DNA of 41,108 bases, taken from positions 1-41,108 of the forward strand of contig CAJAVE010000338.1 in NCBI GenBank assembly GCA_903945325.1, written 5' to 3'. The position numbers were made by a program, and so were the translations under genes. Shown piece after piece: positions 8,269 through 16,470 of the stretch. This DNA comes from an uncultured beta proteobacterium. GTDB taxonomy: Bacteria > Pseudomonadota > Gammaproteobacteria > Burkholderiales > Burkholderiaceae_C. The number at the start of each line of letters is the position of its first letter. The first letter of the stretch is position 1. The notes beneath the pieces were generated by a model that worked only from the letters and a program-made list of their open reading frames with translations, was not told the DNA's origin and searched no databases.

Positions 8269-8325
8269 GCGAGCGGGCTATTGTTCTGAGCCATATGCAG
8301 CATATTTACCGGGTAATTTTGAGTT

Positions 8326-9096
8326 TTATTTCACAGCAGTCTGCGTTGCACCGCAGATCGGGCACAGCGGGTTGCGCGGCAACCGGATATCGGTCCAGGT
8401 CATGTTGCGACCATCGAGCATTAGCAGGCGACCAACCGCAGGTTCACCGGCTCCACTTAGCAATTTCAGCGCTTCGGCCGCCTGCATGCTGCCAATAATG
8501 CCGACCAATGGCGCAAATACCCCCATGGTGGCGCAGCGTGTTTCTTCAAATACCGTGTCAGGCGGGAATACGCAGGCGTAGCAAGGTGAATCCTGGTTTC
8601 TAGAATCGTAGACCGCCAGTTGGCCATCAAAACGAATAGCGGCTCCCGAGACCAGTGGGACGCCGTGCCGAACGCAGGCAGCGTTCAGCGCCTGGCGGGT
8701 TTCGAAATTGTCGCTACAGTCCAGCACGACATCCGCGTCGGCTACCAGTGCATCAAGGCGCCGTGCATCCGCACGCTCGTTCAAAGCGGTGATATGAAGC
8801 TGAGAATTGATGGCCAGCAAAGTTTGTTGTGCAGACTTCACTTTGGGTTGACCCACGCGGTCCTCGGTGTGAGCGATCTGGCGCTGCAAATTCGTCAAAT
8901 CCACTGTGTCGTGGTCGACCAGAGTCAACTGACCAATACCCGCGGTGGCCAAGTACAGCGCGGCAGGTGAGCCCAAGCCCCCAACACCGATGACCAATGC
9001 ACGACTTCGCATGATCTGCGCTTGCCCGTCGACACCCAGTTCGTTGAGCAGAATGTGCCGCGAGTAACGCAGCAGCTGCGAATCATCCATGGCCAC
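8326..9096 (-). CDS. moeB: Molybdopterin-synthase adenylyltransferase / ThiF-family E1-like enzyme
   Basis: A 256-residue ThiF/MoeB/HesA protein. It has the nucleotide-binding GVGGLGSPAALYLA, the DHDTVDLTNLQRQ block, and the zinc-binding pairs CYAC and CPIC (structural zinc). The family adenylates the C-terminal Gly of MoaD- or ThiS-type sulfur carriers. The length and the lack of a rhodanese domain fit MoeB, but a ThiF role cannot be excluded. It starts three bases after ctpA (second possible ATG at 9090). The gpmA-ctpA-moeB order is common in beta-proteobacteria. Confidence 0.88.
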   Translation of the reverse strand: MAMDDSQLLRYSRHILLNELGVDGQAQIMRSRALVIGVGGLGSPAALYLATAGIGQLTLVDHDTVDLTNLQRQIAHTEDRVGQPKVKSAQQTLLAINSQLHITALNERADARRLDALVADADVVLDCSDNFETRQALNAACVRHGVPLVSGAAIRFDGQLAVYDSRNQDSPCYACVFPPDTVFEETRCATMGVFAPLVGIIGSMQAAEALKLLSGAGEPAVGRLLMLDGRNMTWTDIRLPRNPLCPICGATQTAVK

Positions 9097-9099
9097 GTT

Positions 9100-10536
9100 T
9101 TAATTTTCTTTGGGCTCTTCCTTGCGCTCAACCAGTGTCTTACTGATCAGTACCGGCTTGCCTTTGAGCTGGTTGATCGCTTGCGCCAACTGAAAATCTT
9201 TCTCGGAACCAAACTCCGGTGGGCGGCGCTCGGAAGCCGGTTTGCGGGATTCTTCTTCGAGTCGCTTTAAAGCCTCGTCGCGCGCTTTTTCCCGGGTTGC
9301 GTCCTTGACTTCTTCACCCTGGCCACTCCCCAGATGCTTGCCCAGATCTGCTTCCCGCATACGCAGAGCCGCGTAGGGGCTGCCCTCTTCGGTGTCGTCC
9401 ACCATCACATCCGGCACGATACCCTTGGCCTGAATGGACTTGCCACTGGGTGTGTAATAGCGCGATGTCGTGATTTTGAGGCCCGTATCCGGTCCCAGTG
9501 GCCTGAAGGTTTGCACCGAGCCCTTGCCGAAGGTCTGGCTACCCATGATGGTGGCCCGTTTGTGGTCTTGCAATGCGCCGGCCACGATCTCGCTGGCTGA
9601 GGCCGATCCCTCGTTCACAAGGACAACAAGTGGGATCTTTTTTAATGCGGCAGGGAGCTTTTTCAGAGGGTCTGTGCCATCGCGACCCAGGTAATCACGA
9701 ACAGTTGCCTTGAGGGTCTGTTTGCTGTCTGCCGTCTGTCCGTTGGTGGACACCACGGTCACATTTTCTGGCAAAAAAGTCGCAGACACGGCAACCGCTG
9801 CATTGAGCAAACCACCGGGGTCGTTGCGAAGGTCCAGCACCATGCCTTTGATGTTGGGCTCCTGTCTGAAGATTTCTTCAATCTTGTTGACAAAATCGTC
9901 GACCGTGCGTTCCTGGAATTGGCTGACCCGTATCCATGCATAGCCTGGCTCGATCACTTTCCCGCGCACGGATTGCTGCTTGATTTCCTCACGGATGATG
10001 GTCACTGGAAAGGTACGGTTCTCGTCCTTGCGGTAGATGGTGAGCACAACCTTGGTGTTGGGTTCCCCACGCATGCGTTTGACCGCCTCATTGAGCGTCA
10101 AGCCCTTGACCGCAGTCTCGTCGACTCGCGTGATCAGGTCATTGGGTTTCAGGCCCGCGCGAAACGCCGGAGAACCTTCAATGGGAGATACAACCTTCAC
10201 CAGACCCTCTTCCTGGGTAATTTCTATACCTACACCGACAAATTTGCCGGAGGTGCCTTCTTTGAATTCCTTGAAAGATTTCTTGTCGAAATACTGTGAG
10301 TGAGGGTCCAGGCTGGCCACCATGCCCGATATGGCTTCGGTGATCAGCTTTTTCTCATCCACTGGCTCAACATAGTCGCTTTTGACCATGCCAAAAACGG
10401 CAGCGAGTTGTTGCAACTCTTCCAGCGGAAGCGGCGCCAGGGTGCTTCGGGCAACGGTTTGCAGCGAGACCGTCGTTAACGCTCCCGCCATCACGCCAAG
10501 CCCGATCCAACCCGCAATTTTCAGTTTTTGACCCAT
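9100..10536 (-). CDS. ctpA: Carboxyl-terminal processing protease (S41 family, CtpA/Prc type)
   Basis: A 478-residue periplasmic serine protease. The N-terminus has a hydrophobic segment (about residues 7-27, LKIAGWIGLGVMAGALTTVS) that would act as a signal or anchor. A PDZ domain follows (GVGIEI through GLKPNDLITRVDE) and then the S41 catalytic core. The catalytic Ser is in GSASASE and the Lys in TFGKGSVQT, with the usual spacing. The last 80 residues are charged and low in complexity. It cleaves C-terminal tails of periplasmic or lipoprotein substrates. It lies between gpmA and moeB. Confidence 0.94.
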   Translation of the reverse strand: MGQKLKIAGWIGLGVMAGALTTVSLQTVARSTLAPLPLEELQQLAAVFGMVKSDYVEPVDEKKLITEAISGMVASLDPHSQYFDKKSFKEFKEGTSGKFVGVGIEITQEEGLVKVVSPIEGSPAFRAGLKPNDLITRVDETAVKGLTLNEAVKRMRGEPNTKVVLTIYRKDENRTFPVTIIREEIKQQSVRGKVIEPGYAWIRVSQFQERTVDDFVNKIEEIFRQEPNIKGMVLDLRNDPGGLLNAAVAVSATFLPENVTVVSTNGQTADSKQTLKATVRDYLGRDGTDPLKKLPAALKKIPLVVLVNEGSASASEIVAGALQDHKRATIMGSQTFGKGSVQTFRPLGPDTGLKITTSRYYTPSGKSIQAKGIVPDVMVDDTEEGSPYAALRMREADLGKHLGSGQGEEVKDATREKARDEALKRLEEESRKPASERRPPEFGSEKDFQLAQAINQLKGKPVLISKTLVERKEEPKEN

Positions 10537-10623
10537 AAATTTTCCAGTGCCATTTCAATATACACCTTGGAGGCAATGGTCCGCGGCGAGTTCCCCAGGT
10601 TTGGGTAAGAGTGGTGTGGTTAT

Positions 10624-11367
10624 TCAGGCTTTTCCCTGCGCCGCCACTGCCGCTGCCGCCTTGGCCGCCGCCTCCGCATCGCCCAGGTAGTAGTGGCGAA
10701 TGGGCTTCAAGTTGGCATCGAGCTCGTAGACCAGGGGGATGCCGTTGGGGATATTGAGGCCCACAATTTCGTCATCAGAAATGTTGTCCAGGTACTTCAC
10801 CAAGGCTCGAATCGAGTTGCCGTGCGCCGCTACCACAATGCGTTGTCCGCTCAGAATGGCCGGTGCCATGGATTCCTTCCAGAACGGCATCACCCGCGCA
10901 ACCGTGTCCTTCAGGCACTCGGTCAGGGGAACTTGTCCTGGTTCCAGCGCCGCATAACGCAGATCTGACCGCTCGCTACGGCTGTCTGTAGGTTCCAGTG
11001 CGGGCGGAGGCGTGTCATAGCTGCGACGCCACTGCAGGACCTGCGCATCACCATATTGTTTGGCCGTCTCGGCCTTGTTCAAACCCTGCAGCGCACCATA
11101 ATGACGCTCGTTCAAACGCCAGGAATGCACCACGGGCAACCAGGTGCGGTCCATTTCGTCCAGGCAGTGCCACAGCGTGCGTGTGGCGCGTTTGAGGACA
11201 CTGGTGTAGGCCAGGTCAAACTCATAACCATCGGCTTTGAGCAGGCGGCCAGCATTCTTGGCTTGCTCGATGCCGGTGGCGGTGAGGTCAACATCGGTCC
11301 AGCCGGTGAAGCGATTGTCCAGATTCCAGGTGGATTCGCCGTGGCGAACGAGAACGAGTTTGTACAT
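10624..11367 (-). CDS. gpmA: 2,3-bisphosphoglycerate-dependent phosphoglycerate mutase
   Basis: It interconverts 3- and 2-phosphoglycerate in glycolysis and gluconeogenesis. The phosphohistidine motif [10 protein letters not shown] is at the N-terminus. [25 protein letters not shown] and the second His in [16 protein letters not shown] are all present. The length of 247 residues is normal. The C-terminus is Ala-rich. It is transcribed away from the rhodanese gene, leaving about 100 bases for divergent promoters. In an autotroph it also carries carbon from the Calvin-cycle product 3-phosphoglycerate towards pyruvate. Confidence 0.96.
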   Translation of the reverse strand: MYKLVLVRHGESTWNLDNRFTGWTDVDLTATGIEQAKNAGRLLKADGYEFDLAYTSVLKRATRTLWHCLDEMDRTWLPVVHSWRLNERHYGALQGLNKAETAKQYGDAQVLQWRRSYDTPPPALEPTDSRSERSDLRYAALEPGQVPLTECLKDTVARVMPFWKESMAPAILSGQRIVVAAHGNSIRALVKYLDNISDDEIVGLNIPNGIPLVYELDANLKPIRHYYLGDAEAAAKAAAAVAAQGKA

Positions 11368-11470
11368 GGTAGGGATGGTATGCGGGAGGTTGCTCTGGGG
11401 GTGTTCTGCAGCAAAACAGCCACCATTCTAAAATGGCGGGCTGAATGCTAGCCAACTTACAAGGAATAAA

Positions 11471-11878
11471 GTGAAATTCATTTTCGATAACTGGATGTTG
11501 ATCACCGTTGCGGTGTCGTCAGGCTCGCTGCTTTTGTGGCCCGTTATTCAGGGAGCGGCTAACGCGGGCCTCGACCCGACGGGTGCGGTCATGCTGATCA
11601 ACCGTGAAAAGGGTGTGGTGGTTGACGTGTGTGAACCAGCTGAATTTGCTGCGGGTCATGTGGGTGGCGCCAAAAATATTCCGCTTAACCAGCTGGAGGC
11701 CAAATTGGCCGGTGTGGTTAAAAACAAGGCGCTGCCGCTGATATTGGTGTGCCAGTCCGGTGCCCGATCAAACAGAGCCGTAGCCATTGCAAAGAAGTTG
11801 GGTTACGAGCAAGCCCAATCGCTGGGTGGTGGACTGGCCAGTTGGCGCGCAGCCAATCTTCCAGTCGAAAAAGGTTGA
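11471..11878 (+). CDS. Membrane-anchored rhodanese-like protein
   Basis: A 135-residue protein with an N-terminal hydrophobic segment (about residues 8-28) and a single rhodanese domain (VVVDVCEPAEFAAGHVGGAKNIP). The active-site loop CQSGARS keeps the persulfide-carrying Cys. It would handle sulfane sulfur at the membrane; the acceptor is unknown. The start is a GTG with a good AAGGA site seven bases before it. It is followed after four bases by grxC and then by secB and gpsA, an order I know from other beta-proteobacteria. Confidence 0.9.
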   Translation: MKFIFDNWMLITVAVSSGSLLLWPVIQGAANAGLDPTGAVMLINREKGVVVDVCEPAEFAAGHVGGAKNIPLNQLEAKLAGVVKNKALPLILVCQSGARSNRAVAIAKKLGYEQAQSLGGGLASWRAANLPVEKG

Positions 11879-11882
11879 TGCC

Positions 11883-12143
11883 ATGCAAGCAGTCAAGATG
11901 TACACCACGGCGGTTTGCCCCTATTGCGTGCAAGCCAAGCGCATTCTGCAGTCCAAGGGCGTAGCGCATATCGAAGAAATTCGCGTCGACAGCCAACCCC
12001 AGGAACGGGTCAAGATGATGGAAATGACCGGTCGACGCACCGTGCCGCAGATTTTCATTGGCGACACCCATGTGGGCGGATGCGATGACCTCATGGCTCT
12101 GGATAGTCGGGGCGGCCTGTTGCAACTGCTAAACGCAACCTAG
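11883..12143 (+). CDS. grxC: Glutaredoxin 3
   Basis: An 86-residue dithiol glutaredoxin with the CPYC active site, a cis-Pro region TVPQIFI, and the GDTHVGGCDD glutathione-binding segment. It reduces disulfides and glutathione mixed disulfides in the cytoplasm. The ATG at 11883 gives the normal family length. Longer readings beginning at 11787 would overlap the rhodanese gene and are rejected. Confidence 0.95.
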   Translation: MQAVKMYTTAVCPYCVQAKRILQSKGVAHIEEIRVDSQPQERVKMMEMTGRRTVPQIFIGDTHVGGCDDLMALDSRGGLLQLLNAT

Positions 12144-12229
12144 GCCCTGACGGAACTCCGCCTAAACCTGCCGTTTCAGGTTGGTTCGCGGCCTGAGATA
12201 ATCCGCGCTTAACGAATTTCCCGTTATCA

Positions 12230-12262
12230 GCCCGTTCGGAGCTTTCGAGCGGGCATTGTTTT
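12230..12262 (+). terminator. Hairpin upstream of secB, possible grxC terminator
   Basis: GCCCG at 12230-12234 pairs with CGGGC at 12250-12254, with a partly paired loop, followed by ATTGTTTT. It lies in the 137-base gap between grxC and secB and ends 18 bases before the secB start. It could end the grxC transcript or sit in the secB leader. Confidence 0.4.
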
Positions 12263-12280
12263 ACTTTGAAAGACTGTTTT

Positions 12281-12745
12281 ATGTCAGACCAGACTCCTGT
12301 TTTCAATATTCAACGCGTGTACCTCAAAGAGGTTTCCCTTGAGCAACCCAACTCCCCGGCTATCCTGCTGGAGCAGGAACAGCCCGCAGTGGACATCCAG
12401 CTCGGCGTGGAAGCCGCCCCTGTGGCCGACGGCATTTTTGAGGTCAGCGTGACCGCTACGGTGCACACCAAGATCAACGACAAAACCGTGTTTCTGGTTG
12501 AAGCCAAGCAAGCCGGTATTTTTGAAGTGCGTAACGTGCCTGAGGACCAAATGGGCCAGATCATGGGTATTGCTTGCCCACAAATCGTGTACCCATACCT
12601 GCGCGGCAATGTTGCCGACCTGATTCAGCGCGGCGGGTTCCCACCGGTGCATTTGTCTGAAATCAACTTCCAGGCGATGTACGAGCAGCAACAGTTGGCA
12701 CAGGCGCAAGCCGCTGCTGCACCTGCTGGCACGCTGCCACAGTAA
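12281..12745 (+). CDS. secB: Protein-export chaperone SecB
   Basis: A 154-residue SecB. It binds unfolded precursors and passes them to SecA. The family blocks [19 protein letters not shown] at the N-terminus, [13 protein letters not shown] in the core and [10 protein letters not shown] with the following [13 protein letters not shown] are intact. The C-terminus is Ala/Gln-rich. The ATG at 12281 gives the usual MSDQ start; an upstream ATG at 12266 is less likely. It is followed by gpsA, as in many proteobacteria. Confidence 0.96.
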   Translation: MSDQTPVFNIQRVYLKEVSLEQPNSPAILLEQEQPAVDIQLGVEAAPVADGIFEVSVTATVHTKINDKTVFLVEAKQAGIFEVRNVPEDQMGQIMGIACPQIVYPYLRGNVADLIQRGGFPPVHLSEINFQAMYEQQQLAQAQAAAAPAGTLPQ

Positions 12746-12755
12746 AATTTTAGTG

Positions 12756-12800
12756 TTTTAGGCCTCTAGCCCCCGTGTTCATTGCGTAAGGCGCTATGAA
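12756..12800 (-). repeat. Dispersed intergenic repeat, copy 2 (inverted), overlapping the gpsA start
   Basis: The reverse complement matches copy 1 at 3594-3638: ATAGC, ACGCAAT, CACGGGGGCTAG and GGCC followed by AAAA align without gaps. The far end of the repeat includes the gpsA start codon (12796-12798) and the AAGG five bases before it. The repeat thus supplies the gpsA ribosome-binding region. Confidence 0.72.
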
Positions 12801-13812
12801 AATAATAGTAGTTGGGGGTGGAGCCTGGGGGACGGCGTTGGCTATCAATGCCAGTCGCAATTCTTCGGCAGGGTTTGACGTCACTCTTTGGGTGCGCGAT
12901 CCCTTGCAAGCGCTAGACATGGCGAAGGACGGTGAGAACCGGCGTTATCTACCAGGCATCAGTTTTCCAACCGGCTTGCGTGTCCATGCGCAGGCGCTGC
13001 CGGAATGGGTTTCCTCACCTCAATCGACTGATCTGGTCATCGTAGCCTCGCCTATGGCTGGCTTGCGGGGACTGCTGACCCAACTGCGTGAATGCAAGGC
13101 TGCGGTTGCCTGGCTTTGCAAGGGTTTTGAGACGGGTATTGCAGGTGCTGCGGGCCTTATGGGTCATGAGATTCAAAATCAGCTTGCACCTGGCTTGCGC
13201 TCGGGGGTCTTGAGTGGCCCCAGTTTTGCGCAGGAAGTCGCTGTGGGACAGCCCACCGCACTGGTCGCCGCAAGCGTTCACCCCACTGTGCGCGACGCCT
13301 TGGTTGCAGCCTTCCATAGCCCCACGCTACGTGTCTATGCCAATGAAGATGTCATTGGTGTCGAGGTGGGTGGTGCGGTCAAAAATGTCTTGGCCATTGC
13401 AACGGGCTTGTGTGATGGCATGCAGTTGGGACTGAATGCGCGCGCGGCACTGATTACGCGAGGTCTGGCAGAAATGACACGGCTGGGCCTGGCTCTGGGT
13501 GCCAAGCAGGAGACTTTCATGGGCCTCAGCGGCCTGGGGGATCTGGTGCTGACTGCCACCGGAGATCTTTCCCGCAACCGGCGCGTTGGATTGGCGATGG
13601 CGCAAGGCCGGACATTGCAGCAGGCCATAGACATGTTGGGCCACGTCGCCGAGGGCGTGTACAGTGCCCGAACCGTAGTGATGCGCGCACGTTCGCTAGG
13701 GGTGGACATGCCCATCGCACAAGCGGTAGTCGATTTGCTGGACGGTCAACTGAAGCCCGCGCAGGCAGTTGCCACCCTGATGGGCCGAGGCCCGACTGCT
13801 GAAGGGCAATAG
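12796..13812 (+). CDS. gpsA: NAD(P)-dependent glycerol-3-phosphate dehydrogenase
   Basis: It reduces dihydroxyacetone phosphate to sn-glycerol 3-phosphate, the backbone for phospholipids. The N-terminal Rossmann motif [10 protein letters not shown], the CKGFE block, [10 protein letters not shown], the catalytic-lysine region [13 protein letters not shown] and [11 protein letters not shown] are all present. The length of 338 residues is normal. The start codon lies within a dispersed repeat. It converges on cphA with a 27-base gap. Confidence 0.96.
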   Translation: MKIIVVGGGAWGTALAINASRNSSAGFDVTLWVRDPLQALDMAKDGENRRYLPGISFPTGLRVHAQALPEWVSSPQSTDLVIVASPMAGLRGLLTQLRECKAAVAWLCKGFETGIAGAAGLMGHEIQNQLAPGLRSGVLSGPSFAQEVAVGQPTALVAASVHPTVRDALVAAFHSPTLRVYANEDVIGVEVGGAVKNVLAIATGLCDGMQLGLNARAALITRGLAEMTRLGLALGAKQETFMGLSGLGDLVLTATGDLSRNRRVGLAMAQGRTLQQAIDMLGHVAEGVYSARTVVMRARSLGVDMPIAQAVVDLLDGQLKPAQAVATLMGRGPTAEGQ

Positions 13813-13816
13813 CGCG

Positions 13817-13840
13817 CCACGACAGCGTACCGTGGTGTTT
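13817..13840. terminator. Hairpin between convergent gpsA and cphA
   Basis: CCACG at 13817-13821 pairs with CGTGG at 13831-13835, followed on the plus strand by TGTTT. The T tract is weak; the position between two convergent genes is the main support. Confidence 0.3.
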
Positions 13841-16410
13841 CAGCCTTTTCGTACGCGCGCCGCAATGTGTGCCAGGGACTCTTCCACCTGGTCCACCAGA
13901 ATCAGACACAAGTCACCCGTCGTGAGTTTGTCCATGGCGGTGTCGATGGCCAAAAACTCGCCCTTGATCTCCCTGGTTTGGGTGGTTCGTCGCGCGTTGG
14001 CCAGGCCCTGACGCAACAGGGCGACCACTTCGCCATCACGTCTGCCACGCTGGCATTGGTCTTCATACAGAATCACTTCGTCAAATGCATCGCCTAAAAT
14101 TTCGGTTTGCTGGCGAATATCCTGATCGCGCCGGTCTCCGGCACCGCTGATTACCACTGAGCGGCTTTTTGCAGGCATGGCCTGTACGGCCTGTACCAGT
14201 GCCAGCATGGCGTCCGGATTGTGGCCATAGTCCGCGATGACCGTGGCACCTCGGTACTGGAACAGGTTGAACCGCCCCATTGCGTTGTCACTGTCATTTG
14301 AAAAGCCGGCCAGGCCTGCGCGGATAACGTTCCAGTCCAGACCCAGCGCCCAAACTGCAGCCACCGAAGCCATCACATTTTCAACCTGGAACGGGATCAA
14401 CCCGCCCATGGTGATTGGAATACTCGCCAGCGCAATGGTCTGATGCACATCGCCTTTGCTAGCCACGATCTGGCCGTTCTCAACATACACCACGGCCTGG
14501 CCCTGCGCACGGTGCGTAGCCATGACTGGGTGAAACCTGTCAACGGCAAAGAAGGTGACCGATCCTTTGCATTTGCCCGCCATGATGGCGACGTTCGGGT
14601 CGGTTGCATTGAGCACTGCCGTACCGAGTGGTGATACGTTTTGCACAATCACTCGCTTAAGAACCGCAAGGTCCTGTACCGTAGTGATGTAATTCAACCC
14701 CAGATGGTCGCCACTACCCACGTTAGTCACTACTGCGACATCACAACGGTCAAATGCCAGTCCCTCGCGCAAGACACCGCCACGGGCAGTCTCCAGAACG
14801 GCGGCGTCCACATCGGGGTGCAGCAGCACGCTTCGGGCGCTCTTGGGTCCACTGCAGTCTCCGGTATCAATGCATTGACCGCCGACGTAAACACCATCGG
14901 TATTGGTCATGCCCACACACAAGCCGCTATGTGTCAGCAGGTGCGATATCAGCCGCACCGTGGTGGTTTTTCCGTTGGTGCCGGTGACCGCCACAATGGG
15001 GATGCGCCCGTCCTGTCCGCTCTTGAACATGCTCGAGATGATGGCTTCGCCCACTGCGCGTCCTTTGCCAAACGAGGGACTCAGGTGCATGCGCAGGCCG
15101 GGTGCTGCATTGACCTCCACAATGCCGCCGCCCAGCTCTTCAATGGGGCGAAGTATGCTGTCGCATACCAGGTCCACACCGCAAATGTCCAGGCCCACCA
15201 TGTGGGCAGCCGCCACCGCGCGGGCCGCCACTTCAGGGTGTACATCATCAGTTACATCGGTCGCAGAGCCGCCAGTGGACAGGTTGGCGTTGTTGCGCAA
15301 ATTGACGCGCTGCCCCTTGGCCGGAACTGTTTCGGGCGAGAAACCCTGATTGGCCAGACAGGTGCGTGCAATGTCGTCAATGCGGATCTTGGTCAGTGAC
15401 GTGGAATGGCCCGAGCCACGCTTGGGGTCCAGGTTGACCTGGGCAACCAGTTCCGCCACGGTCTGGACACCATCGCCAACCACTTTGGGTGGGTCGCGCC
15501 GTGCCGCGGCAACCAGTTTGTCACCCACCACCAGCAAACGGAAATCATTTCCCGGCATGTAGCGCTCGACCAGGATGTCATCGCGAAACTCCCTGGCAGT
15601 ATCAAATGCCTTTGTCAGGTGTTCCTTGGTGGTGATGTTGACCGTCACACCTTTGCCCTGATTGCCATCCTTGGGTTTGACCACCACCGGCAGGCCGACT
15701 TCAAGGGCTGCCAACCAGGCGTCTTCTGCGTCTGTCACGGCGCGCCCTCCGGGCACGGGAACCCCGGCCGCGGCCAACAGCTTCTTGGTCAGATCCTTGT
15801 CCTGGGCAATCGCTTCGGCGATCGCGCTGGTGACATCCATCTCGGCAGCCTGAATGCGACGCTGTTTGCTGCCCCAGCCAAAGCGCACCATACTGCCTTC
15901 GGTCATGCGGCTGAACGGGATATTGCGCGCCACCGCTGCGTCAACGATGCAACCGGTGCTCGGTCCCAGCCGCACGTCCTCATCCAGATCACGCAGTTGC
16001 GTCAGTGCGTCGGCCAGATCAAAGGGCGTGTCGTCCAACGCAGCCTGGCACAGCACTTGCGCAAGGTCCATCGCCAAACGACCGACGGCTTCTTCGCTGT
16101 ACTCCACAACCATCTGGTACACGTCAGTGTCCACCGTGGGAGTGGTGCAACTGAAGGTCACCGGGCAACCTGCCTGGGCCTGCAAACCCAGGGCGGCCAG
16201 TTCCAGAACGCGAACCATGGGAATGGAGTCATCATGTCCGGTCGGCTGAAACGGGCCAATTTCGGGAAATCGCGAGCGCAGTCGCGACTCAAACCCGTCA
16301 ATGGCGCCTATCGACCGTTCAACGCCGCTGCACGCCACGTTGGACTGAATGGCCGTGTGGTGGCTCCACAGGTTGGGGCCACGCAGGGCTCGGATACGGG
16401 TAACTTCCAT
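13840..16410 (-). CDS. cphA: Cyanophycin synthetase
   Basis: An 856-residue enzyme that builds the storage polymer multi-L-arginyl-poly-L-aspartate using two ATP-dependent sites. The N-terminal domain (about 1-200) begins with the family start RIRALRGPNLW. An ATP-grasp domain follows (DKDLTKKLLAAAGVPVPGG through VVEVNAAPGLRMHL-like residues), which adds Asp. The Mur-ligase-like domain has an intact P-loop TGTNGKTT (residues 476-483, K481), the ETARGGVLREGLAFDRCDVAVVTN block and the late DYGHNPDAM motif. It adds Arg. All key motifs are present and the length is normal. cphA' lies 60 bases upstream on the same strand. No cyanophycinase gene is visible nearby. Confidence 0.96.
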   Translation of the reverse strand: MEVTRIRALRGPNLWSHHTAIQSNVACSGVERSIGAIDGFESRLRSRFPEIGPFQPTGHDDSIPMVRVLELAALGLQAQAGCPVTFSCTTPTVDTDVYQMVVEYSEEAVGRLAMDLAQVLCQAALDDTPFDLADALTQLRDLDEDVRLGPSTGCIVDAAVARNIPFSRMTEGSMVRFGWGSKQRRIQAAEMDVTSAIAEAIAQDKDLTKKLLAAAGVPVPGGRAVTDAEDAWLAALEVGLPVVVKPKDGNQGKGVTVNITTKEHLTKAFDTAREFRDDILVERYMPGNDFRLLVVGDKLVAAARRDPPKVVGDGVQTVAELVAQVNLDPKRGSGHSTSLTKIRIDDIARTCLANQGFSPETVPAKGQRVNLRNNANLSTGGSATDVTDDVHPEVAARAVAAAHMVGLDICGVDLVCDSILRPIEELGGGIVEVNAAPGLRMHLSPSFGKGRAVGEAIISSMFKSGQDGRIPIVAVTGTNGKTTTVRLISHLLTHSGLCVGMTNTDGVYVGGQCIDTGDCSGPKSARSVLLHPDVDAAVLETARGGVLREGLAFDRCDVAVVTNVGSGDHLGLNYITTVQDLAVLKRVIVQNVSPLGTAVLNATDPNVAIMAGKCKGSVTFFAVDRFHPVMATHRAQGQAVVYVENGQIVASKGDVHQTIALASIPITMGGLIPFQVENVMASVAAVWALGLDWNVIRAGLAGFSNDSDNAMGRFNLFQYRGATVIADYGHNPDAMLALVQAVQAMPAKSRSVVISGAGDRRDQDIRQQTEILGDAFDEVILYEDQCQRGRRDGEVVALLRQGLANARRTTQTREIKGEFLAIDTAMDKLTTGDLCLILVDQVEESLAHIAARVRKG

Positions 16411-16470
16411 GGTGTGTCTCTGGTATCTCTAGGTTACAGAACTGGCAGGCTCACGGGCGTTTGCATGCAG

